Assembly (NCBI GenBank): GCA_002869305.1 | Contig: PKTC01000202.1 | Coordinates: forward strand, 1 to 5,455 | Source of the DNA: Marinilabiliales bacterium | GTDB lineage: Bacteria > Bacteroidota > Bacteroidia > Bacteroidales > UBA12077 | Reading direction: 5' to 3' | DNA: 5,455 bases | In this document: positions 1 through 5,455 of the stretch, in pieces | Position numbering within the stretch: the stretch's first letter is position 1 | How the letters are laid out: each line of letters begins with the position of its first letter | Notes under the pieces: generated by a model | The model's database searches: none | Seen by the model: the letters and a program-made list of their open reading frames with translations, nothing else | Told to the model about the DNA's origin: nothing | Position numbers and translations under genes: made by a program

Positions 1-1571
1 CTGAAACCAAAATTTATTGTGGGTCAAATGATGGGTTATGGACTTATCAAATTAACAAAAAAACATTTAAATATTTAGGAGAAGAAAACGTCTCTCTTTC
101 TTACAAAATAGATTGTATTATTAACAATAATTTTCATAATAACATATGGATTGGGACAAAATCGAACGGTATCATTTTATTTAATGGGGACACAACAACA
201 TATAACATAACAGTTGAAGATGGTTTATCAAGCAATAATATAACTTCATTATTCCAAAAGGATAGTATTGTGTGGGTTTCAACAATAAACGGATTAAATA
301 AAATTGTTTTGAATAGCCATGAAAATGCACATGATTTTAACATAACAAACTTCAGTACAATTCATGGACTTTCTTCGAATGAAATATATGATGTTTATGC
401 AAACGACTCAATTGCATATCTAGCAACGAATAAGGGACTCAATTTAATTAGGTATAAAGATTATAAATCAAATTTAAATCCTCCTGGTATATTTATAAAG
501 AATATTAAAGTTCTTGATAAGGATACAACCATTAAAGATTATTATGAACTGGCTTATAACCAAAATTCTGTTTACATTGAATATGTTGGTTTAATGTATA
601 AAAACAACGGAACTAAAAGATATAAATATAATTTTCATCAAAGTGGAAAAAAAACAAGGTGGAATATAACTACTGAGAACTTTCTTCGATTCTCTTATCT
701 GCCACCTGGTAATTATAATCTTGAAATAATTGCAATAAATGAAGATGGAGTGGAAAGTTCTAATCCTGCTACTTTACGTTTTAAAATTCATCCTCCTTTT
801 TGGAAAACATACTGGTTTATAGCGCTTTGTTTATTTATTACAATTACAATTACGTACCTACTTTATTATTCTAGACTAAAGGAACTTAGAAAGAGAAATA
901 ATATTGAAAAAAGTTTACTTAAAGAAGTAAACATATACAAGCAACAAGCATTGGGTCAACAAATGAATCCTCACTTTATTTTCAATACATTAAACTCAAT
1001 TCAATACTTTATTTATGAGAATAATAATGAATCTTCCATTCACTATTTATCCCAATTTGCGCAATTAATGAGAATTGTACTAGAAAACTCACAACACGAA
1101 ACTATAGTAATTCAAAAAGAATTTGATGCACTTAATTTGTACCTTGAATTAGAATCACTCAGATTCGAAAATGGTTTTAACTATCATATTGAAATTCCAA
1201 ATGAAATTGACACTCATTCATATTATATTTATCCTCTATTAATACAACCATATATTGAAAATTCAATTTGGCATGGATTATATCATAAAAAAGGTACGAA
1301 GAATCTTAACATTGAACTTTTGAACAAAGAAAATTATATTTTGTGTGTTATTGAAGATAATGGTATTGGACGTGAAAAATCAGGTGAGTTAAATCAACGA
1401 AGAAGGAAAAAACACAAATCTTTAGGTACCAACATTACGAACAAAAGAATAGATGCAATTAATAAACTTTACAATCAAAATTTTAGTGTTGAATTTGTAG
1501 ATTTGAAAGATAAACTTGGCAACCCATGTGGCACCAAAGTTTTATTAAAGATTCCTAAAATAACTGATTAA
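1..1571 (+). CDS. Propeller/Y_Y_Y sensor histidine kinase, LytS-type (5' partial)
   Basis: Membrane sensor kinase of a two-component system, missing its N-terminus. The frame is open from base 3 with no stop (522 residues visible, numbered from there); a GTG at 270 is internal. Residues 1-150 carry two-component-regulator propeller blades: the IYCGSNDGLW-like strand recurs at about 4-15, 48-62, 90-101 and 138-149, with DGLSSN linkers at 72-80 and 121-128. A Y_Y_Y-type beta-sandwich follows at about 162-264 (LPPGNYNLEIIAINEDG), then one membrane helix (about 270-289) and a short coiled linker. The LytS-type His_kinase domain has the phospho-acceptor motif QMNPHFIFNTLNS, with His324 encoded at 972-974. 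The ATPase has an N box (IENSIWHGL, Asn420), a G1 box (EDNGIGRE, Asp452) and a GTNITNKRI G2 region, so it looks catalytically intact. The propeller should be periplasmic and the kinase cytoplasmic. Family members are usually about 900-1100 residues, so about half is probably outside. The signal is unknown. Its regulator partner follows after 12 nt. Confidence 0.95.
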   Translation, partial: ETKIYCGSNDGLWTYQINKKTFKYLGEENVSLSYKIDCIINNNFHNNIWIGTKSNGIILFNGDTTTYNITVEDGLSSNNITSLFQKDSIVWVSTINGLNKIVLNSHENAHDFNITNFSTIHGLSSNEIYDVYANDSIAYLATNKGLNLIRYKDYKSNLNPPGIFIKNIKVLDKDTTIKDYYELAYNQNSVYIEYVGLMYKNNGTKRYKYNFHQSGKKTRWNITTENFLRFSYLPPGNYNLEIIAINEDGVESSNPATLRFKIHPPFWKTYWFIALCLFITITITYLLYYSRLKELRKRNNIEKSLLKEVNIYKQQALGQQMNPHFIFNTLNSIQYFIYENNNESSIHYLSQFAQLMRIVLENSQHETIVIQKEFDALNLYLELESLRFENGFNYHIEIPNEIDTHSYYIYPLLIQPYIENSIWHGLYHKKGTKNLNIELLNKENYILCVIEDNGIGREKSGELNQRRRKKHKSLGTNITNKRIDAINKLYNQNFSVEFVDLKDKLGNPCGTKVLLKIPKITD

Positions 1572-1583
1572 ATAGAACCAAAT

Positions 1584-2336
1584 ATGATTAAGGCAGTTAT
1601 TATTGATGATGAAAAAAAGGCAAGAGAGTTTATTGAGTTAATTCTTCAAAGAAACTTTCCCCATATAATGATTTGTGGTAAGGCTAATTCTGTGGTTGAA
1701 GGAATTAAATTGGTTAACTCTAAAAAACCTGACATTGTTTTTCTTGATATTGAAATGCAAGATGGAACCGGTTTTGATTTATTAGATGCCATACAAGATA
1801 AGTCGTTTGATTTTATATTTGTAACAGCATACAATCAGTATGCAATTAAGGCATTTAAATACAGCGCCGTTGACTATGTTATAAAACCAATTAATATTGA
1901 AGATTTTACTAGCGCCATTAAAAAAATATTAAAAAAGAGAACTGCCGCAAAGAGCTCACACACTAGTTACGATTTATTAAAGTCAAATATCTATTCAAAA
2001 AATCCTGTAAAAATTGCAATCCCGGTGACTCAGGGCACTGAATATATCGTAACATCAAACGTCGTTAGCTTTAATGCTGATGGCAGATATACCCGAATAT
2101 TTCTAACAGACGGAAGAAAATTAACCATTTCCAGATCTTTGGGAGAATTTAACGATTTAATTGATAACCAGATCTTTTTCAAACCACATAAATCCTACAT
2201 AGTTAATTTGAATCACGTAAAAATGCATGTAAAAAAAGGAAATTATTTATTGATGTCTAATGAATCAGAAATTCCTTTGGCAAGAGCAAATCGTGAATCT
2301 TTTAATATTGCTATGTTGAACCTAAATAAAAATTAG
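1584..2336 (+). CDS. LytTR-family response regulator (LytR/AlgR type)
   Basis: Cytoplasmic response regulator of 250 residues, the usual length for the family. The receiver domain (about 1-118) has the acidic pair Asp8/Asp9, phospho-acceptor Asp55 in VFLDIEMQDGTG, the switch Thr81 in FVTAYNQYA, aromatic Tyr98, and Lys101 in VIKPI. All key residues are present, so phosphorylation by the upstream kinase is expected. After a linker (about 119-140), a LytTR DNA-binding domain fills about 142-243, with the hallmark FFKPHKSYIVNLNHV (198-212) and a C-terminal EIPLARANRESF segment. LytTR proteins typically bind pairs of short direct repeats upstream of targets; I could not identify such a site here. 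The gene starts 12 nt after the kinase stop, so the two are almost certainly cotranscribed. No clear Shine-Dalgarno precedes the ATG (A-rich spacer), as is usual in Bacteroidota. The start is supported by the receiver domain beginning at once with MIKAVIIDDE. Confidence 0.95.
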   Translation: MIKAVIIDDEKKAREFIELILQRNFPHIMICGKANSVVEGIKLVNSKKPDIVFLDIEMQDGTGFDLLDAIQDKSFDFIFVTAYNQYAIKAFKYSAVDYVIKPINIEDFTSAIKKILKKRTAAKSSHTSYDLLKSNIYSKNPVKIAIPVTQGTEYIVTSNVVSFNADGRYTRIFLTDGRKLTISRSLGEFNDLIDNQIFFKPHKSYIVNLNHVKMHVKKGNYLLMSNESEIPLARANRESFNIAMLNLNKN

Positions 2337-2337
2337 T

Positions 2338-2424
2338 TTATTTATAAAAACACCATTGAATTGTAAAACCAAATGGCAAAAGAAGTATTACTGCTATAGT
2401 CAAGGATATAGCAATTAATTTTTT
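2338..2424 (-). other. Possible -1 frameshift extension of the four-helix protein (speculative)
   Basis: Reading on the - strand, the last codons of the 148-residue protein (I146-K147-N148) contain the heptamer A AAA AAT (2424-2418), followed at once by the zero-frame TAA. A -1 slip enters a frame open for 26 codons, starting LIAISLTIAVILLLPFG and ending in QWCFYK before a TAA at 2340-2338, just short of the convergent regulator stop. The result would be a 174-residue protein with one more membrane helix. A hairpin (9 pairs with one G-U on this strand, 2415-2390) begins 2-4 nt after the heptamer, closer than the usual 5-9 nt. In AT-rich DNA, 26 open codons and an A6 run can easily arise by chance, and hydrophobic translations are common on T-rich strands. 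A decayed frameshift or sequencing indel in the A6 run would look the same. Confidence 0.2.
2390..2424 (+). terminator. Candidate Rho-independent terminator of the two-component operon
   Basis: A perfect 7-bp inverted repeat (TGCTATA at 2392-2398 and TATAGCA at 2407-2413) with an 8-nt loop is followed, after five bases, by six Ts at 2419-2424. It lies 55 nt past the regulator stop, between convergent genes, where a terminator is expected. The stem is AT-rich with only two G-C pairs, and the T-run is not directly adjacent, so it would be weak. The same hairpin could act on the - strand transcript, but it has no good U-run there. It overlaps the end of the - strand four-helix gene. Confidence 0.45.
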
Positions 2425-2861
2425 ATCACATTCTCACTCTTGTTATTCTTCAAAATTGCCCTGATTGGTATTATGAATATAATAAGGAAAACACTATTTA
2501 GCAAAACATTTAGAGGCAAATCTGCTAAAATAGAACCTGCTGAATCAACAATAAACCAAATAAGGATAGAGAGTGAAATATACTTCAGCATCTCAAAATT
2601 ACCTTTGGTTACTTGATTATCAATGATACTATACATAAGACTTGCCCAACCAGTCATTACACCTCCTAATACTGCATTTAATGCAAGGCTTTCACTTTGG
2701 AACTCTGAAGGATCATTGTTTATTGGCCATTTAAGCATATCGAACAGTGCTAACCAAAGATGCGCTCCTTTTGGAGTACTTGCTGCCATAGCTATAATGC
2801 CTGTAACTCCTGTCAAAACACAAGCAATTTTTAACCAGGTTATATAAAATCTGGTATGCAT
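2415..2861 (-). CDS. Small four-helix conserved membrane protein, function unknown
   Basis: A 148-residue protein of the inner membrane. Hydrophobic segments fall at about 9-27, 62-80, 93-110 and 116-136. Between the first two lies a polar loop with LFDMLKWPINNDPSEF (39-54), then LNAVLGGVMTGWASLMYSI (61-79), and later WFIVDSAGSILADLPLNVLLNS (102-123). The pattern of a DxLxWP loop, a GGxxxGW helix and a WFxxDSxGS...NxxxN helix resembles, from memory, small uncharacterised membrane proteins in several bacterial phyla; I cannot name the family. The Asp-Ser-Ala-Gly-Ser within a membrane helix is notable but supports no specific activity. It is the last gene of the - strand run, starting 11 nt after the DUF4386-type gene, and is probably cotranscribed with it. 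No Shine-Dalgarno is evident. The ATG is chosen because the first helix starts soon after it. Its 3' end has an A6 run followed by the stop, treated separately. Confidence 0.8.
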   Translation of the reverse strand: MHTRFYITWLKIACVLTGVTGIIAMAASTPKGAHLWLALFDMLKWPINNDPSEFQSESLALNAVLGGVMTGWASLMYSIIDNQVTKGNFEMLKYISLSILIWFIVDSAGSILADLPLNVLLNSVFLIIFIIPIRAILKNNKSENVIKN

Positions 2862-2872
2862 AATAACAAGTT

Positions 2873-3442
2873 TTAATTTCGTAATTCTTTAAGATTGAAT
2901 CCCTTTATCATGAGCCAAATAGCAAGAAAGATTTCATTTGTAATTATCAATAACATGAAAGCATCCAGGGCAGAATAGTTAAGTCCTAAAAGTTTTAGTA
3001 AGGTAGAAAGCACTAAAAAGAATATGGCGATCATTCCCCATATTGATATGAATCTGGGAACCATTCTCGTTTGGTATAAAAGGACATATAAGATTAATGC
3101 ACTAATAATAAATGTGTATAGGTGAATGCTTTCGTAAAACCAATCGCGTAGACCTGGATTATAGGTAAAAATTATTCCTCCAGCTATCATTATTATTCCT
3201 TCTGCAAGCTTTAATGTTAAGTAAGCAATACTTAACCATTTATATTTTGTTTTGAAATAAGGAAACAATAAACCCGCAATTCCAATGACAAAAATTCCAC
3301 TCAACACATCTGATATTAGCACCATAATCTTAGATTCGGATAATTCTCTTATCAACATACCATAAGCTAGGATTATGAAAATACCAGCACAGAAAGCTTT
3401 CGTTCTATCGGATTTAAATAGAGCTATCATATTGTCCCCCAT
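2873..3442 (-). CDS. DUF4386-type six-helix membrane protein
   Basis: A 189-residue integral membrane protein with six predicted helices at about 15-31, 39-61, 71-93, 107-124, 131-152 and 160-179. The features I associate with DUF4386 are present: a polar N-terminus then the first helix, a helix-borne glutamate in LKLAEGII (77-84), LLYQTRMVPRFISIWGMI (121-138) and a C-terminal NEIFLAIWLMIKGFN (169-183). The biochemical role of the family is not established. Members I recall are usually somewhat longer, about 210-240 residues; here the loop between helices 1 and 2 is very short (ELSESK), so this looks like a compact version rather than a truncated one. Two in-frame ATGs are possible, at 3442 and 3430. 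The G-run between them sits about 6 nt before the second and could act as a ribosome site, so MIALFKSDR may be the true start. It begins 17 nt after the permease stop, indicating an operon. Confidence 0.85.
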   Translation of the reverse strand: MGDNMIALFKSDRTKAFCAGIFIILAYGMLIRELSESKIMVLISDVLSGIFVIGIAGLLFPYFKTKYKWLSIAYLTLKLAEGIIMIAGGIIFTYNPGLRDWFYESIHLYTFIISALILYVLLYQTRMVPRFISIWGMIAIFFLVLSTLLKLLGLNYSALDAFMLLIITNEIFLAIWLMIKGFNLKELRN

Positions 3443-3459
3443 TTAAGATTAACTAATAC

Positions 3460-5455
3460 TTATTCATATTTTAATGATGTAGCAGGATTAATTGATGCAT
3501 ATTTAATCGTTTGTATTGAAATAACTAATAATGACAAAATTGCAGCCATAAAACCTGAGATTAAAAACACCCACCAATACTCAAATATATCTATTTTTAT
3601 CGAGAATTCCTGAAGCCATTTATGTATTATCCAATAACTTACAGGCCATGATAACAAGGTTGAAATCGCAATCCACTTTAAATACCTTGAGCTTAATAAC
3701 CCTATAATTGATTTTACTGATGCACCTAAGACCTTTCTAATTCCTATTTCTCGAGATTTTTGTTTTATTATAAATAACGATAAACCGAATAAACCAAGGC
3801 AAGCAATAATAATTGCCAAGAAAGTAGCAATAACTAATTTATCTCGTAGTTTCTTTTCACTGGTATACTGATTATCTAGAACATCTGACAGAAAGAAGTA
3901 ATTAAATTCTGTTTCGGGAAATTTATTATTCCATAATTTCGCTAAATAATCTATAGCTTCATTTTTTTTGTCAGGATTCACACGAATATATACATATGAT
4001 AGCTTTTCTGGATTTAATCGAAATACCAAAGGTTCAATTTCCTGGTGCATTGATTTAAAGTGAAAATCTTTAACTACTCCAATAAGCTCACCTGTTTTAT
4101 TATCCTCCGTATTTGATAAAAATTCGATAAATTCTCCAATAGCCTCATCCGGTTTTTGCCATCCCAGATTTTTTAATGCAGTTTCGTTTATAATGTATCT
4201 TGTGTGAGCTGTATCCATATGTTCCTTGCTGAAACTTCGACCCGCAATTAAATCCAATTCCATGGTTTTTAAAAAGTCATAATTAATACTCATATGTATT
4301 ATAAAATGACCATCCGTTTCGCCTTGCTTTCTCATGCTGGAAGCTTCGTACATATGACTTGTTGTCAACTCTGACGCACTTGAAACATCTTTATACATCG
4401 AAGGCTTTGCCATAAGTTCATTTTTAAAAGACTCATAGCTATTGTTAACATCTTTACTATCAACCGGAACTACTATAAGATTATTTTTTGAATAACCTAT
4501 ATCCATCTTTTGGATAAACTCCATTTGAAAAAATATAAGTATTGAAAGTATAATGAAACTAATAGAAATAAAGAATTGAAAAACCACAAGAATCATTCTG
4601 AATAGCCCCTTGCTATTTCCACCATTTTTTCCTGATTTCAGTACAGTGACCGGATTAAAACTTGTTAAAAAGAATGCTGGATAGATACCAGCAGAAATAC
4701 CAGTAAACAATACGATCATCAACAGTAAAAGAAGATATTTAAATTCCATGAAGAAAAACCATGAAAATACTTTTCCTGTTATATTTGAATAAAACGGAGA
4801 TAGTAGCTCAACTAAAACCATAGCTACTATGAACGAAATACCCGTAATTACTATAGATTCAGTTATAAATTGTGATATAAGTTGTTTTCTATGTGCTCCT
4901 GATACTTTTCTGATTCCAACTTCTAATGACCTGGTTTCCCCTTGAGCAGTTGATAGATTTATAAAGTTAATACTTGCGATCACCAAAATTAAAAAGGCTA
5001 CCGCGCTAAATAAATAAATCAGGGTAATACTTCCATTATTTTCTAACTCAAACTCCAGTTGTGAACGTAAATGAATATCACCTAATCGTTTTAATTTAAG
5101 TGTCATCATATCATTGATCGTTTCACCTTCTTCTAAAATACTGGCATAACGAGGTCCAACCTGTGACTCTAAAAACTTTGGAAGTTGATTCAATACTTTT
5201 TGATCATCATCTTTGTGCCTTAACTCCAAATAAGTATAAAGCGTATTTTGAATCCAATCTTCTAATGCATCTTTTTTTGTGGGGTATAATGTTGATAATG
5301 ATACTAAAATCTCCGGATGAAAATGCGAATTGTCAGGAATCTCATCAATAATGGCATTAATTTTTAAATTATATTCCTCTCCCTCACGTTCCATTTTAAT
5401 TGTTCCACCTACTGTATTTTCACCTCCCAAAAGTTTTTTCGACATATTCTTGGTA
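3460..5455 (-). CDS. ABC transporter permease, duplicated FtsX/MacB type (5' partial)
   Basis: Inner-membrane permease with its N-terminus outside the window. An ATG at 5445 gives 661 residues (numbering used here), but the frame stays open to 5455 (T-K-N before it). MSKKLLGGENTVGGTI matches the middle of a MacB periplasmic domain (typically ...AKKYFGxENPxGK...), so that ATG is internal. About 110-130 residues, including the first helix, are probably missing from a protein typically near 800. Order: rest of first periplasmic domain (1-138, with AIIDEIPDNSHFHPEILVS); first FtsX helices (about 139-165, 195-217, 236-260); second-half entry helix (282-307); second periplasmic domain (about 320-525, with GVVKDFHFKSMH); second FtsX helices (536-560, 588-609, 622-646). 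The two halves repeat E-(V/I)-GIRKV-x-GA (175-184 and 566-575) and NP-x-x-x-LK (264-270 and 653-659). No ATPase gene is visible; the substrate is unknown. Export, lipoprotein release and envelope-stress roles all occur in this superfamily. Confidence 0.93.
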   Translation of the reverse strand, partial: TKNMSKKLLGGENTVGGTIKMEREGEEYNLKINAIIDEIPDNSHFHPEILVSLSTLYPTKKDALEDWIQNTLYTYLELRHKDDDQKVLNQLPKFLESQVGPRYASILEEGETINDMMTLKLKRLGDIHLRSQLEFELENNGSITLIYLFSAVAFLILVIASINFINLSTAQGETRSLEVGIRKVSGAHRKQLISQFITESIVITGISFIVAMVLVELLSPFYSNITGKVFSWFFFMEFKYLLLLLMIVLFTGISAGIYPAFFLTSFNPVTVLKSGKNGGNSKGLFRMILVVFQFFISISFIILSILIFFQMEFIQKMDIGYSKNNLIVVPVDSKDVNNSYESFKNELMAKPSMYKDVSSASELTTSHMYEASSMRKQGETDGHFIIHMSINYDFLKTMELDLIAGRSFSKEHMDTAHTRYIINETALKNLGWQKPDEAIGEFIEFLSNTEDNKTGELIGVVKDFHFKSMHQEIEPLVFRLNPEKLSYVYIRVNPDKKNEAIDYLAKLWNNKFPETEFNYFFLSDVLDNQYTSEKKLRDKLVIATFLAIIIACLGLFGLSLFIIKQKSREIGIRKVLGASVKSIIGLLSSRYLKWIAISTLLSWPVSYWIIHKWLQEFSIKIDIFEYWWVFLISGFMAAILSLLVISIQTIKYASINPATSLKYE

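Noticed and set aside
270..272. GTG at 270 as the start of the kinase gene
   Set aside because: The frame is open back to base 3 and encodes earlier propeller blades; this GTG is the valine of a blade motif (VWVSTINGLN).
134..343. Open frame of 69 codons on the - strand
   Set aside because: It lies antisense to the propeller-coding frame, has no recognisable domain, and is explained by AT-rich shadow coding.
837..855. Short tandem repeat (ATTACA-like, about three copies)
   Set aside because: It encodes the Ile-Thr alternation of the kinase membrane helix; too short and too constrained by coding to be a separate element.
1646..1834. Open frame of 62 codons on the - strand
   Set aside because: It is antisense to the receiver domain of the regulator, whose catalytic residues show which strand is coding.
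2321..2340. Small CTAA/TTAG hairpin at the end of the regulator gene
   Set aside because: The 4-bp AT-rich stem inside or at the end of the coding sequence is too weak to call a terminator.
2623..2847. Open frame of 74 codons on the + strand
   Set aside because: It is antisense to the four-helix membrane protein, which has a coherent helix pattern and operon context; the + frame has none.
5163..5351. Open frame of 62 codons on the + strand
   Set aside because: It is antisense to the periplasmic domain of the permease and resembles nothing I know.
5443..5445. ATG at 5445 as the true start of the permease
   Set aside because: The frame continues to the window edge, and the residues around this Met match the middle of a MacB periplasmic domain rather than an N-terminus with a membrane helix.

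Overview
The window (about 30% GC by eye) looks like a chromosomal segment from a member of the Bacteroidota. The reasons are a propeller/Y_Y_Y/LytS-type sensor kinase paired with a LytTR response regulator, a duplicated FtsX/MacB-type permease of the kind common in that phylum, AT-rich sequence, and start codons without a convincing Shine-Dalgarno. I cannot assign a genus.

Layout: two convergent gene groups meet at about 2337-2414. On the + strand (1-2336) is a two-component pair. The sensor kinase is cut by the left window edge: its frame is open from base 3, so its true start lies outside. It is followed 12 nt later by its LytTR response regulator. On the - strand (5455 down to 2415) is a tightly packed three-gene run. 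It holds an ABC transporter permease cut by the right window edge (frame open through 5455), then a six-helix DUF4386-type membrane protein, then a small four-helix membrane protein. Gaps are 17 and 11 nt, consistent with one operon. Both promoters must lie outside the window.

How they may work together: the kinase would sense an envelope or periplasmic signal through its propeller and phosphorylate the LytTR regulator, which would bind DNA. The convergent operon encodes only membrane proteins, one of them an export or envelope-type permease. Regulation of it by the pair is possible but not shown by any site in the window. No ABC ATPase is visible.

Most of the window is ordinary. The one structural oddity is at the convergent junction. 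The last codons of the four-helix protein form a canonical -1 slippery heptamer (A AAA AAT) directly before its stop. A hairpin lies just downstream, and the -1 frame is open for 26 codons of strongly hydrophobic sequence. The same hairpin plus T-run reads as a terminator for the + strand operon, which is the simpler explanation. No RNA genes, mobile elements, CRISPR arrays or long repeats were seen, and no gene-free stretch exceeds 100 bases.
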